Positions 36,182 through 46,100 of a stretch of DNA of 64,000 nt are shown here, one piece after another. The notes under the pieces were generated by a model. That model had not been told where the DNA came from, made no database searches, and saw only the letters and a list, made by a program, of their open reading frames with translations. Position 1 is the first letter of the stretch; every line of letters begins with the position of its first letter. The DNA comes from Pseudanabaena yagii GIHE-NHR1 (GTDB taxonomy: Bacteria > Cyanobacteriota > Cyanobacteriia > Pseudanabaenales > Pseudanabaenaceae), in the NCBI RefSeq assembly GCF_012863495.1, contig NZ_JAAVJL010000001.1:1116001-1180000 (forward strand). Direction: 5' to 3'. The position numbers and the translations under genes were made by a program.

Positions 36182-36621
36182 GGTTGGAGAATGGGTTTGG
36201 GGATAGACAAAAACTTACTCATACGGACAGTTGTACCTTGATCGGTAGATTCGATTTCTACCTTATCGACCAATGCTTTGATCATATGTATGCCGAAACC
36301 GCCGTTTTTGACACCAATCTCGGATATCAAATCAAAATCAGGCGGAGGCACACTATCAACATCAAAGCCAGAGCCACGATCATGCACTTCTAAAACTAGG
36401 CTGGTATGCGCTGCGAAAACAACAACCTCCACGTCAAGGTCTGATGTACTGTAAAGAACCGCATTCACTAAAGCTTCCGTAAGAGCTTGTACGATGTCTT
36501 GCACAGCATTAGGACTAAACCCCATTTTTGTAGCGAGTACTTCGACTGCCGCGATGGGAATGTCCTCGATTCCCTCAACGGGTGGAATTGAGATTCGCAG
36601 CTTTAAAGGCTTCTCACTCAT
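36178..36621 (-). CDS. Anti-sigma regulatory factor (serine/threonine kinase, RsbW-like)
   Basis: The 147-residue GHKL ATPase domain has the N-box ALTEALVNAVLYS, the G1 motif EVHDRGSGFDVDS and the G2 region NGGFGIHMIKALVDKVEI. These are the ATP-binding motifs of RsbW/SpoIIAB-type kinases that phosphorylate a STAS protein. The STAS gene follows with a 4-bp overlap. In cyanobacteria such pairs regulate stress or signalling outputs; the client is unknown. Confidence 0.87.
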   Translation of the reverse strand: MSEKPLKLRISIPPVEGIEDIPIAAVEVLATKMGFSPNAVQDIVQALTEALVNAVLYSTSDLDVEVVVFAAHTSLVLEVHDRGSGFDVDSVPPPDFDLISEIGVKNGGFGIHMIKALVDKVEIESTDQGTTVRMSKFLSIPKPILQP

Positions 36622-36763
36622 GGGGAGTCATTCTTTAGCTTTGATTAGCTTTGCCAGATGTAATATACCACACGTTTTCAACGGATGTAGGTAAAACCAA
36701 TAAATTTTTGGTAACAATCATAGAGATGCATAGGTAGACATAAAAACGAAAGGATTTATTGTT

Positions 36764-36800
36764 GTAAGGATGGACGGCGCGAAGCGCCGTCCATCCTTAC
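36764..36800. terminator. Perfect 17-bp hairpin after potC
   Basis: Arms 36764-36780 and 36784-36800 pair perfectly around GAA. It lies downstream of the potC-like gene and upstream of the kinase gene. Confidence 0.7.
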
Positions 36801-36855
36801 CTATTTACATAATGTAGCAATTTGTGTAGCTTTACCACGCCACACAAATTGCTAT

Positions 36856-37659
36856 TTAATCATGAGTTCCCCAACTTCTAATCGCTTCAGCGATCGCGGC
36901 AATTGAGGCTGAGGCAAGGATTAGCAAGACGCTGAGAGCATTTAACTCAGGGGTGACACCACCACTCCGCAGGGATGAAAAAATAGCGATCGGCAATGTG
37001 GTTGAGCCAACGCCTGCGGTGAAATAGGCGATCACAAAATCATCCATGCTGAGAATAAAGGCAAGGAGACAGCCTGACAAAATACCAGGTAAAAGTTGTG
37101 GTAGGAGTACGCGCAAAAATGCTTGGACTGGGGTAGCACCGAGGTCAAGGGCAGCTTCTTCGAGCTTGGGATCAATGCTAGCAAGGCGACTGGAGACTAC
37201 CACTGCAACATAGGCTAGGCAAAAAACAATATGCGCGATTACAATTGTGCCAAGGCTTAGTGGGAGTTTAATCGCTGCAAAAAATACGAGGGTTGCTACC
37301 GCGATCGCAATATCAGGCACGATAAGGGGTAAATAGGTGACTCCTCGATAGAGGCTCTTGCCAGGGAAATAATATCGGGCTAAACCAACTGCGGTGAGGG
37401 TTCCTAATACTGCTGATACGGACACAGAAGCTAGGGCGATGCTGAGACTGTTTTTTAATGCTGCTCTTAATATTTCGTTTTGAAGGAATTTGGCGTACCA
37501 GTCCAGACTAAAGCCTGCCCATTGTGAAGGGGATGGGGATTTATTAAAGCTAAAAATGGTGAGAACGCCGATGGGCAAGTACATGTAAAAGAAGGCAAGT
37601 AGCATGTACCAAGTTTGCCATCGCTTGATTGGAGGGACGTTTATTGCGTTAGCCATCAC
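36856..37659 (-). CDS. potC: PotC-like ABC transporter permease (spermidine/putrescine type)
   Basis: The 267-residue inner-membrane permease has six predicted helices and the coupling-helix EAA motif EEAALDLGATPVQAFLRVLL, then PQLLPGILSG. The family opening MYLPIGVLTIFSFNKSPSPS is characteristic of PotC. It follows potB by 26 bp. No ATPase or binding-protein gene is in the window, so PotA and PotD equivalents must be encoded elsewhere. The substrate may be a polyamine or another small cationic or organic compound. Confidence 0.88.
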   Translation of the reverse strand: MMANAINVPPIKRWQTWYMLLAFFYMYLPIGVLTIFSFNKSPSPSQWAGFSLDWYAKFLQNEILRAALKNSLSIALASVSVSAVLGTLTAVGLARYYFPGKSLYRGVTYLPLIVPDIAIAVATLVFFAAIKLPLSLGTIVIAHIVFCLAYVAVVVSSRLASIDPKLEEAALDLGATPVQAFLRVLLPQLLPGILSGCLLAFILSMDDFVIAYFTAGVGSTTLPIAIFSSLRSGGVTPELNALSVLLILASASIAAIAEAIRSWGTHD

Positions 37660-37685
37660 TTAAAAGGGGAAAAGGAAAAAAGGGA

Positions 37686-38579
37686 TTAGCTATCACTGAC
37701 TACGCGGCGATCGCCATATTTAATTAGCAGGGCTATCACAATGGTGACAGCAAGAATCAGCACCATGCTAATTGCTGATCCAAAACCTCGGTTACTGCTT
37801 GCGCCTAAAAATTGCAACTCAATGATTGAGGCGATCGTGCGACTACCTGGCCCTCCTAATAGCTGGGGATTAATGTAATCGCTAAAGCTAGAAATGGATA
37901 CTAGAGCCGTTCCTGCAATAATGCCTGAGGACACTTGCGGTACTGTAATTTGCCAAAAAGTCTGCTTGGAGTTTGCCCCAAGGTCGGCCGCTGCTTCGAG
38001 TAGACGCAGATCAAGACGTTCCAGCGAGGTATAAAGCACTAAAACCATATAGGGCAAATAGGTATAGACCATGCCAATGATTACACCCTCGGCCTTATTT
38101 AAGACATTGATTCCTGAGAGTCCAATGAAGTTGAGAAAGGTGTTTAAAACGCCCGTTGGTCGCAAAATTGTAATCCAAGCATAGGATCTCAATAAAGATG
38201 AAGTCCACAGAGGCAGCACAAATAATAGTAATAAGATATTGCGCCAACGCTTAGGTGCGATCACCGCTAGCCAGTAAGCCACAGGAAAACCTAAGATGAG
38301 GCAAAAGCCTGTGGTAATTACTGCATAAAGTAGCGATCGCCATACGACGGTTAGATAAATGAAGTTACCACCAACGTACTCGAAGACTCTCAGATAGTTG
38401 TCTATGCCAAACTCAGTTTTACCAAGGGGGACAAGACTCTGAATAAAAATAAAAATCGTGGGGACGAGTAAAAATGAAACGAGCCAAAAGCCACTTGGGA
38501 AAAGTAGGGCAAAAGGCTCAAGCCATTTCAGTCGCTTAGATGTTCGTTGCTTAGATTCAGGAGGATTACTTACTGTCAT
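37686..38579 (-). CDS. potB: PotB-like ABC transporter permease (spermidine/putrescine type)
   Basis: The 297-residue permease has about six membrane helices and the EAA motif LEAAADLGANSKQTFWQITV followed by PQVSSGIIAG. ISSFSDYINPQLLGGPGSRT matches the PotB/PotC superfamily. It is followed by potC and preceded by a periplasmic-type protein gene only 5 bp upstream, so a three-gene transcript is likely. The permease pair probably forms the heterodimeric channel. Confidence 0.88.
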   Translation of the reverse strand: MTVSNPPESKQRTSKRLKWLEPFALLFPSGFWLVSFLLVPTIFIFIQSLVPLGKTEFGIDNYLRVFEYVGGNFIYLTVVWRSLLYAVITTGFCLILGFPVAYWLAVIAPKRWRNILLLLFVLPLWTSSLLRSYAWITILRPTGVLNTFLNFIGLSGINVLNKAEGVIIGMVYTYLPYMVLVLYTSLERLDLRLLEAAADLGANSKQTFWQITVPQVSSGIIAGTALVSISSFSDYINPQLLGGPGSRTIASIIELQFLGASSNRGFGSAISMVLILAVTIVIALLIKYGDRRVVSDS

Positions 38580-38584
38580 CGGTT

Positions 38585-39691
38585 TTAGAAATAAAGCACT
38601 CGTGAGTCAATCCCTTGCGATCGCAGATAGCGGGACACAGATTCGGCGGAGTCACGATTTTGATAAGCACCTGCATGAATGTAAGTGCCCCGACCAGAAT
38701 TAGTGAAAAATGCATTGGGGACATACTGCCGTACCTGTGTCAGCAAATACTGATTGCTTAATTTGGCTGGAATGGCGGCAATATAACGATAATTAGGATT
38801 TACAGTTTGTTGAGGTAATTGTTGCTCAGCAGTGACCTCATTTGCTACTGGTTGGGTTGGGAAAGTCGATAAGTTACTACTGGGTGCAACATAGCTATCG
38901 TAGGATGTGGCTGGCGCTAGCATTGTTGTTGAGGACTGTACAAATCCAGTTTGAGGCGGCACATAACTAGTAGTTGGTTGGACGTAGCTAGTTGGCTGGA
39001 TAAATCCAGTTTGAGGCTGGACGTAACTAGTTGGTTGAACGTAGCTTGATTGGGTATAACCAGTTTGGACAAGCTGAGTTTGGGGCACAACCGCTTGGGT
39101 TACAACCTGTCTAGTTTCGGGAACCAATACCTGTTGCCAACGAGGGACTAATACCTGCTGCGTCTGTACCTGTGGCACAATCGTATTTGTTGTGACCTGC
39201 TGATACTGGTTAGTGTAGGCGATCGGTTGCTGTGGTGCAGAGGTATAGATCTGTGGTTGCGGATCTGCTTGAAAATTTATTGTCTGAGGTGCTGGAGTTT
39301 GTTGAATAATCACTTGCTGCGGATTATTCGACAAGGGCGCGACGAAAGTTGTTGTGTCCGTAAAAGGTGCTTGGACATTACTTTCCTTACCTCCTGAAGT
39401 ACTGAAATATTTTTGAGGTGATAGTCCAGTGTTGCTCAGAGCCGATACTAAGTTATTCGCACTGGTCTCAGAGTTAAAAGTACCTGCCTGAATTGCAGGT
39501 TGTCCATTGATTTTGGTCGCGAAAGCAGTTGGCGAAACCGTCTTAACTCTTTGTAATGTTCCAGAATCATTACCTTCTACAAAAACTACATAACGTGCCG
39601 ATGCAGAATGCGCGAGCACTAAGGAAGCGATCGCCGTAGTTCCGATAATACTAAACCTTTTGAGCCAATTCACAGCAGTACATCCCCACAC
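38585..39691 (-). CDS. Secreted protein with SPOR-like ends and Gln/Pro repeats
   Basis: The 368-residue protein has a signal peptide (FSIIGTTAIASLVLAHSASA). It has two related regions at the ends: AIQAGTFNSETSANNLVSAL near residue 65 and YIHAGAYQNRDSAESVSRYL near the C-terminus, both like the core strand-helix of SPOR domains that bind denuded peptidoglycan. The 200-residue middle is low complexity with repeats such as SYVQPTSYVQPQTGF. The open frame begins with GTG; a GTG six codons later (NWLKRF) is also plausible. Co-transcription with potBC is likely from spacing. Confidence 0.65.
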   Translation of the reverse strand: MWGCTAVNWLKRFSIIGTTAIASLVLAHSASARYVVFVEGNDSGTLQRVKTVSPTAFATKINGQPAIQAGTFNSETSANNLVSALSNTGLSPQKYFSTSGGKESNVQAPFTDTTTFVAPLSNNPQQVIIQQTPAPQTINFQADPQPQIYTSAPQQPIAYTNQYQQVTTNTIVPQVQTQQVLVPRWQQVLVPETRQVVTQAVVPQTQLVQTGYTQSSYVQPTSYVQPQTGFIQPTSYVQPTTSYVPPQTGFVQSSTTMLAPATSYDSYVAPSSNLSTFPTQPVANEVTAEQQLPQQTVNPNYRYIAAIPAKLSNQYLLTQVRQYVPNAFFTNSGRGTYIHAGAYQNRDSAESVSRYLRSQGIDSRVLYF

Positions 39692-39794
39692 TTGAATGTA
39701 ATAAGGGTTAAGTTTAACTCAACTAGATCAAGTGATGTTTTTTCTAGTCAAAATTATTTGGTTAATTTAAGCATGTAATATAGCAGAACATAAA

Positions 39795-39829
39795 AATTAA
39801 AGAGGGGCGCTTTGCGCCCCTCTTTAATT
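39795..39829. terminator. Perfect 16-bp hairpin
   Basis: Arms 39795-39810 and 39814-39829 pair perfectly around TTT. It lies 33 bp upstream of the small membrane ORF and 104 bp upstream of the SPOR-like gene start, so it may belong to the leader of either. Confidence 0.55.
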
Positions 39830-39861
39830 AAATTACCAAAGCTATAACTGTATGGGAAGAA

Positions 39862-39966
39862 ATGGAAAAAATTAAGACTGGTTTAAATATTGCAATTTTT
39901 ATTTTTTTGGCAGGTTTTATCGGTTTAGAAATCTGGACTTTAATATCCCATTTCCTCAAACAATAA
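39862..39966 (+). CDS. Candidate 34-residue single-span membrane protein
   Basis: An ATG follows a purine-rich GGGAAGAA and opens a frame for a 34-residue peptide: MEKIKTGLN, a hydrophobic span IAIFIFLAGFIGLEIWTLIS, and HFLKQ. It resembles the size and layout of small thylakoid or photosynthetic-complex subunits, though I cannot match it to PetG, PetL, PetM, PetN, PsbM or others by sequence. Its stop and the stop of convergent cpcS both lie within one 23-bp palindrome, as for the real convergent pair at 15.1 kb. That placement is the strongest support. Confidence 0.5.
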   Translation: MEKIKTGLNIAIFIFLAGFIGLEIWTLISHFLKQ

Positions 39967-40008
39967 AACCAAGAAGGTCGCTAAAGCGACCTTCTTGGTT
40001 TTATTGTT
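39959..40008. terminator. Perfect 23-bp bidirectional hairpin
   Basis: Arms 39959-39981 and 39986-40008 pair perfectly around TAAA. The left arm includes the small ORF stop and the right arm the cpcS stop. Confidence 0.8.
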
Positions 40009-40519
40009 TAGCTGGAGAAATGCGAATCTCTGAATAAAACTTGGATGATTGAATGCGGCGATCGCCTGCATTGTTACCCTGCGACAGAGTAGTCACGCGG
40101 AAGCGCAGATTTGGATTTCCGTACCAAATGCGTTCTTCGATTACCCCTTGCGATGTTACGGTGTGAATGGTCAAGGACTCATCTTGCGCGAACTCATAGA
40201 TACCTTTGCCTTGCCCACTTAAAATCAAGCCCTTGTGTGGGGAGTCAGGATTTGGTACTGGGACGATTACAGCACTGCCTTTCGGTTTAATGCTGCTTAA
40301 TGACTCTTCTTCCCATGATGTCCTGACAGCATGTTGAGCGGTATGCGGATCAATGTCATATTTTTGGCAAATTGCGATTAAGTCAGGATCATCCTCACTT
40401 AGTGTATTGATTTCCAATAAAGAGCGACCATCATTACCATTTTCTTGACCAAATTGATGATCGCTGCGTTGCGATCGCCAACGACCGACAAAGAGTTCGA
40501 GAAATTGATGAATATCCAT
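40001..40519 (-). CDS. CpcS/CpeS-family phycobiliprotein lyase
   Basis: The 172-residue protein has the lipocalin-like CpcS/CpeS fold signature: MDIHQFLELFVGRWRSQRSD at the start, VRTSWEEESLSSIKPKGSAV, VPVPNPDSPHKGLIL and FRVTTLSQGN near the end. These enzymes attach phycocyanobilin or phycoerythrobilin to a Cys of phycobiliprotein subunits. cpcG lies 183 bp upstream on the same strand, which fits a phycobilisome cluster. Subtype (CpcS, CpcU, CpeS or CpeU) cannot be fixed from sequence alone. Confidence 0.85.
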   Translation of the reverse strand: MDIHQFLELFVGRWRSQRSDHQFGQENGNDGRSLLEINTLSEDDPDLIAICQKYDIDPHTAQHAVRTSWEEESLSSIKPKGSAVIVPVPNPDSPHKGLILSGQGKGIYEFAQDESLTIHTVTSQGVIEERIWYGNPNLRFRVTTLSQGNNAGDRRIQSSKFYSEIRISPAKQ

Positions 40520-40626
40520 TAAAACAAAAGTTGATCTAAAAGCTAATAAAAAAGCAAAAAATGCAAAAAGTAAGGCTTAACCAATTTTGACACAAATCTT
40601 GATGTTTATTCGGGTAGCAATTTCCC

Positions 40627-40663
40627 AAAACAAAAAGGGGCGCAATGCGCCCCTTTTTGTTTT
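40627..40663. terminator. Perfect 17-bp hairpin after cpcG
   Basis: Arms 40627-40643 and 40647-40663 pair perfectly around AAT, 40 bp after cpcG and before the lyase gene, so the two genes may be separately transcribed. Confidence 0.7.
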
Positions 40664-40702
40664 AAGAGAGAGTTGTAACCCAGCTTCTCTTAAAAACTTG
40701 AT

Positions 40703-41458
40703 TTAGCTCTTGCGGTAAGGAACTAGCTTTTCGTAATCAAGATTTTGAGCGGAGACCAGTCTTCCAGCAGATGCAGGAATATTGAGGCTACGAGCTAAGT
40801 TCAAGAACAAAGCTGGATCGCCTGCTTGTGGCTTTCTGTCGGCAGGGGTATAGCCACGAACTTGATTTTGCCAAATGATTTGAGGGAAGCCCAACTGTGC
40901 ACGATGGTAAGCATCGTAGCGAGGAGATTTGATGTTGAAGGGTCTTTCACCAACGGATTGGCTAGGTAGAATCCGACGACGTTGGTAAGGCAATGTGTCA
41001 TCACCAAATGCTTCAAGATACTCGTCACTGTTGATGAGTGCATCGATAAAGCCTTCAATACCCTTGGTCATAACTACTGCTGACCAAGCAATTTTTTCAC
41101 GTTCGCTGTAAACGTCACGACCAAGAACGCGCTGTACAGTTTGCTCTACGAAGCGATAGTTGCTGTTTTTTTCATAGAAGCTGGTTCTATAGGTGTTAGA
41201 GAGCACTAAACCACGCACAAACTGTCTAACGGTGAGGTTTCCAGAACGCAATTGCGATTCTAAGGTAACTTCGCGATCTACAGCAAAAGCATGGAAGAAA
41301 ATTTGACGATATGCAGCTTCGATCAAATCATCTAGCTCAGTTTTAGAGAGCAAGTTATTAGTAGTGTAGATGCGAGGTGTTTCATCACCACCTACTGTAA
41401 AGCCAGCGACGCGAGAATTTTGCGATGCTGGAGCGTATTCTAATAAAGGAATCGCCAC
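40703..41458 (-). CDS. cpcG: Phycobilisome rod-core linker polypeptide
   Basis: The 251-residue linker attaches phycocyanin rods to the allophycocyanin core on the thylakoid surface. Features are [20 protein letters not shown] at the start, the phycobilisome-linker domain ([40 protein letters not shown]), and [20 protein letters not shown] followed by RYDAYHR. The C-terminal 60 residues differ from rod linkers and match CpcG-type proteins that bind the core; there is no membrane anchor, so it is the CpcG1 type. Confidence 0.95.
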   Translation of the reverse strand: MAIPLLEYAPASQNSRVAGFTVGGDETPRIYTTNNLLSKTELDDLIEAAYRQIFFHAFAVDREVTLESQLRSGNLTVRQFVRGLVLSNTYRTSFYEKNSNYRFVEQTVQRVLGRDVYSEREKIAWSAVVMTKGIEGFIDALINSDEYLEAFGDDTLPYQRRRILPSQSVGERPFNIKSPRYDAYHRAQLGFPQIIWQNQVRGYTPADRKPQAGDPALFLNLARSLNIPASAGRLVSAQNLDYEKLVPYRKS

Positions 41459-41843
41459 GTTTAAATCTCCAAATAATATTATCGAAAAGTTCTAAAAATA
41501 CTTATTGCCAAATTTACCGCAGTTTCTAAGTTGGAGACAACCCAAAAACTGCAAAACTCATATTTTGGTTGTATCTAAGGTTTTTACTTTGTCCATGCCA
41601 AGGTAAAAACCACAATACAATGAGTTCAGGTCTAAATAAGCTAAATAAAATTACAAGAGGCTAACCTCTAGTCAATGATAGGATAGGCGAAATTAGCTAG
41701 TTCTACTTGCTTCATATAAGTTTACCTTTTTTAACCCTTGAGTGCCAGTTTCAGTCTGCTGATAGCTCGTTGAAACTGGCAAAATCCATTGAGTTAGAAG
41801 AATCTTAAAGTCTTTTATATTTCGTAAACAATAAGTAATCTTA
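41459..41843. other. Divergent intergenic region of 385 bp upstream of cpcG
   Basis: No gene is evident. It must hold promoters for cpcG (leftward) and the hydrolase (rightward). I see no strong hairpin, operator or riboswitch that I can name. Confidence 0.4.
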
Positions 41844-42737
41844 ATGACTTTTGCATATCGTAAGTTCGCCGATCGCTTTTGGACGTGGCGAGGCTATGAG
41901 ATTGGTTATTGTGCTGAAGGATTAGCGAAAAATTTAGATAGCCCTGCACTTGTCTTAATCCATGGTTTCGGGGCATCAGTGGGGCATTGGCGAAAAAATG
42001 TCCCAGTTTTGGCGGAATGTCATAGGGTCTATGCGATCGATCTGGTCGGGTTTGGATCTTCGGCACAACCAAAACCTAGTGAGCTAGCCTATACCTTTGA
42101 AACTTGGGGACAACAGATTGCTGATTTTGTGCGCGAGGTAGTAGGCGATCGCGCCATCCTTGTTGGCAATTCGATCGGTGCAGTGGTTGCTATGCAAGCC
42201 GCGATCTATGCTCCTGAGTTAATCACTAAAACTGTATTAATTAATTGTTCCTTGCGGCTATTGCAAGAACAAAATCAATTGGCGATGCCTTGGTTTAAGC
42301 GTGTCGGTGTGAAGGCCGTCCAAAATATTTTGGGTGTGCGGGCGATCGCCAAATTATTTTTCGATCAAGTGCGCCAACCAAAATCAGTGCGCCAAATTTT
42401 GTCGCAAGCTTATATTCACTCAGAAGCGATTACTGATGAATTAATTGAAATATTAGTGAAGCCCGCTCAAAATACCAATGCTGTAGATGTGTTTATGGCG
42501 TTTGTGCGCTATTCACAAGGCCCCAGACCAGAGGATTTGTTGGCAATTTTGCCCTGTGAGGCGATTGTCTTGTGGGGCGATCGCGATCCTTGGGAACCGA
42601 TCACATTGGGGCGCGAGTCTTTTACGAAATTTGCCTGTGTTAAAGAATTTATTGATATTCCCAATGCAGGGCATTGTCCGCAGGATGAAGTGCCAGATGT
42701 AGTTAATGATATTTTGCTAAAAATAGCGGCTGCATAA
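41844..42737 (+). CDS. Alpha/beta hydrolase, possibly pheophytinase/dephytylase-like
   Basis: The 297-residue protein has the alpha/beta-hydrolase signature: oxyanion LVLIHGFGASVGHWRKNVPV, the nucleophile elbow ILVGNSIGAVVAMQAAIYAP with catalytic Ser, an Asp in CEAIVLWGDRDPWEPI, and His in IPNAGHCPQDEVPD. The order fits chlorophyll-related hydrolases in cyanobacteria and plants (PPH-like), and the GHWRKN segment is common there. Substrate remains inferred; a haloalkane-type or other esterase is possible. No signal peptide. Confidence 0.8.
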   Translation: MTFAYRKFADRFWTWRGYEIGYCAEGLAKNLDSPALVLIHGFGASVGHWRKNVPVLAECHRVYAIDLVGFGSSAQPKPSELAYTFETWGQQIADFVREVVGDRAILVGNSIGAVVAMQAAIYAPELITKTVLINCSLRLLQEQNQLAMPWFKRVGVKAVQNILGVRAIAKLFFDQVRQPKSVRQILSQAYIHSEAITDELIEILVKPAQNTNAVDVFMAFVRYSQGPRPEDLLAILPCEAIVLWGDRDPWEPITLGRESFTKFACVKEFIDIPNAGHCPQDEVPDVVNDILLKIAAA

Positions 42738-42805
42738 AATTTGAGTTCGAGGCTTTGCCCCGAACCCAAATCGATGGTTCTAAAATTTTGCGTGAGTTCG
42801 ATAAC

Positions 42806-42840
42806 GCCAATTGCGCCGCGCGAAGCGCGGCGCAATTGGC
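42806..42840. terminator. Perfect 16-bp hairpin with outer arms
   Basis: Arms 42806-42821 and 42825-42840 pair perfectly around GAA, with a further AGTTCG/CGAACT pairing outside a bulge. It lies between the convergent hydrolase and 98-aa genes. A weaker hairpin precedes it near 42742-42765. Confidence 0.7.
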
Positions 42841-42855
42841 GAACTGACCTTAAAT

Positions 42856-43152
42856 CTATGGCTCTAAATTTTGCGTATTTGCTAACACATCTTGGTAAAC
42901 ACTATGTAAATGCTTGAGCATTTCCTGCTGTGGTAATTCATGGGTTTGGACTTCTCGGATCAGGTAGGTCAACAACTGCAACGAACCATTATGAATATTT
43001 GCCGATGTTTGTGCGATGATTTGTTGCTGATGCTGAAGTTCTTGCTGGGTCGCGAGGAGTTGTAACCGCAAATGCCAACATTTTTGCAGTAGGTGGATAA
43101 TGGCTGCTAATGCGCCCAAAAGAAATAAGCCCTGCAACATAGCCTGCAACAT
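42856..43152 (-). CDS. Small membrane-anchored protein with histidine-kinase-like helix
   Basis: This 98-residue protein has an N-terminal membrane helix (LQGLFLLGALAAIIHLLQKC), then a long coiled helix (LRLQLLATQQELQHQQQIIA). It has an IHNGSLQLLTYLIREVQTHE segment that recalls the dimerisation helix of some sensor kinases (H-N-x-L-Q-x-L), but there is no ATPase domain. It starts 14 bp after the giant gene's stop and is probably co-transcribed with it. Function is unknown; the kinase resemblance could be coincidental. Confidence 0.6.
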   Translation of the reverse strand: MLQAMLQGLFLLGALAAIIHLLQKCWHLRLQLLATQQELQHQQQIIAQTSANIHNGSLQLLTYLIREVQTHELPQQEMLKHLHSVYQDVLANTQNLEP

Positions 43153-43166
43153 AAGTTCTGTAATTG

Positions 43167-46100
43167 CTATAACTCATTGACCACGCCGAAATATGCCGAC
43201 AATAAATCCAAGATCTCGATTTTGAAATCAACAAATTCGGACATATAGCGCTCTAGGGCAAGATATAGCGCATCACGGAATTGACTAAAGCTAGTGGTTT
43301 TATTTTCCACAAAGGGCTTGAGCTTTTGGATTAATAGCCAGTTGCTCTGAATTTGTGATTTTGATAGCGCTTGCTCTAAATTGGCGGGAGGTGCGGTCGG
43401 ATCGCTAAACTCAGGGAGAATTCGACTAATAAAGGTGACTCGGTGGAATACGCGCCAGCAATCAGGGGCAGCATTACTTTCTTTAGCTTGGCGCAAGGCA
43501 AAGGCATTAGCGGAATTGCTCTGTTCTAGCCATATCGGGTCAATCACTTTATTAAATAAATCTGCGCCATTGTCAGCCGTGGAATCGAGATAGAAGGTCA
43601 TAAAGCGATAAGCGTCAACCTTGCCAGCCGCAATGACAGGTTTCCCATTTTGATATTGCTGCTCTAGATTGTCATCGTAGGCTTGGATATTTGTAGGGGT
43701 GTTCACTGTTAAGTTAATGCCAAAGGAAGAAGAGGATTCCGCAGACTTTTGTTTTGTTGAAGTAGCACCACCTCCCATCGTGCCATTTAGCTCTAAACCA
43801 AAGTACAGCCCTGCCTTATAGTCTGCTTGTAAAGATGATGAACCCGTTGCTGTCCATTTAAACGTACCCTGTTTGGTTTCCTGACGCACTGAGCTAATTT
43901 CTGTAGACTCGCAGTAAAAGCCGCCACTGGCAGTCCATACGGCGGTATTCACTAGGTTCCGCTTAGCAAACTGATCGTCTAGTTTTAAGTCTTTAGATAA
44001 TCCTTGAGCGATCGCTGTAATTGTCGCGGTTGTACTGGCGGCAAAGAAAGCTGCTGCACCAACAACGCCCGTACCTGCACCTGCGGCTAATCCGCCCACA
44101 CCTGCACTAGCTAAACCAGCACCAGTGCCAATACCTGCGATCTCTCCAGCACCCGATGTGCCACCAGCGATGCTGCTGCTCGATAGAAATGACGTATCGT
44201 AATTCTCATAATAATTACGGAGTTCTTCCTCCTCACGCTGAATTTTTTGTTTGAGGGCATAGGCTTCCATCGGTTTGAAGTAGCTATATTCACCATAGCC
44301 GCTAGCATTGGCATAGTCGGGATCGAGTAGCTTCTGACCTTGAGGGTTATAGCCGACTGCACCATCAAGAGTTCCCTGCTTGGTGTAGCGAGGATTGATC
44401 GGGAAGGGAATGAGATTGCGATCCTTGGGAATATCGGGATTGGGAGTGAGATTTAAGGAGATCAGGGCGTGATTGTGCTCTAGGCGGAGAGCAAAGACAT
44501 CAGCAGTTTCTGACTCCACGATCGCAAATCCTGTATTGGCAGGTTGAAAACGTCGGAGCATTCCTGTATTTAATCCCTTATTTGCATTTTCAGGATCGGG
44601 AGCTTCCCAAGTACCATCAAGAGCAACCGTAAGATTGTCTGTGGTGTTTGTACCGTAGCTATGGGATGAATCCGAGAGCCATGAATTTTCTGTGGAGAGA
44701 TTGCCTGCTAGCTTACCTTTGAGAGAAGCTTCGGCTGCGTCTTTAAAGATTACGCCAAAGCCAAGGGGCGCAGTCACAGTATCCATTTTCAGCTCAAAGC
44801 CACTGGTCATCGCTAATTCAAAGGCACTATTAAAGCTGCTCTCTTTGGAAGTTGCAAAGGTATAGGTGACGCTTTCGGCTTCGGTAATTTCGAGGGAAGT
44901 AATGCCCAGATAATCATCACCTTCAGGACTCACGGAACCCACCGTTAAGTTTTCGCTAGGGACAGGCGGCGCACCTTCGACATAACCCACAATTTGCGGA
45001 TCATATTGCACTTGCCCAATCCATTCACTGATCAGATTGCCAACTTTGTAGCCTGTGAGCAGATGCCATTGATTGTTGCGAATAAAGCTATAGCAGCGTT
45101 TTAAAACTCCCGTCATCCCTGTGCGATCGCTTTGTAAATCTCCATATTCCTGCACGCTAGGAGCGCTGTTAATCGTGCGATGGAAGGAGGTGCGGACTTG
45201 CGAGATCGCCGATCGCACGATCGCCGTATCATCACTAATTGGCGCGGTCGATAGGACAATGCTAGGGCTATTATTGCCACTGCCGAGATTGAGATTGAGT
45301 CCTGCTAATCCCGCATCGGTGAGTTGGCTCGCATTACTTTCAAGGTCAAAGGGATAGTAAGCGATCAGGGATTTTTTCTCACCCTTGAGTCTTGTAAAGA
45401 GATTGTCGAGAATCTGTTCCTCAGTGCGTGCGGTTTTCCAAATTCTAGTTTCCTCGAGGATGCCATTAAAAGGGCTTTGCCAATTGGCATTGTTGGAAAA
45501 TCCGCCGAGGGTAAATTGGGGATCGCCCCAAGTTTCAGCAGGGATGTTTTTCGTAGCGATCGCTTCACCATTGCTATAGAGCTTAAAACTAGCAGCGAGG
45601 GGATCGGGATTAATCGTCCATTTGACATTTCCTTGAAGCTTGAGATGGGAGTTACTCTTGCTGTCATAGGCAATATTGCCATCATTTTCTTGCATCTGCC
45701 ACCAACCGACTAAACCCTGTTCCGAACCAGTGAGACTTGCACCAAATTCTGTATCTTCCAGAGCGCGGCTCCAAATCCTGAGTTCTGTGATAATGCCTTT
45801 GAAGGGATAGACTTCATTCTTATTGTCAACACGACCAATTTGCAGGGATTCACTACTGTTACCAATTTTGGTATTGTCCAATAGCCAAGAATCACCAGCC
45901 TTTTGGTATTTGGTGACAGCACCTGCTTGTTGTTCCTTGAGATAGCAATCAATGGTGTAATTGGTTTGCTGTCCCGTGGGTTTATCTACCTGTACAGTGA
46001 TGGTTTTGTTATTGCCATTTTCATCCACATAGGAAAAGCTTTCCGTAGAACTGCCTGTCTTATTTTCGGAGAAACTCTGGCGAACTAGTACCAGCTTATA

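Noticed and set aside
45324..45713. Plus-strand frame within the giant gene
   Set aside because: One of several antisense frames in an 8-kb gene; no recognisable protein features or start context.
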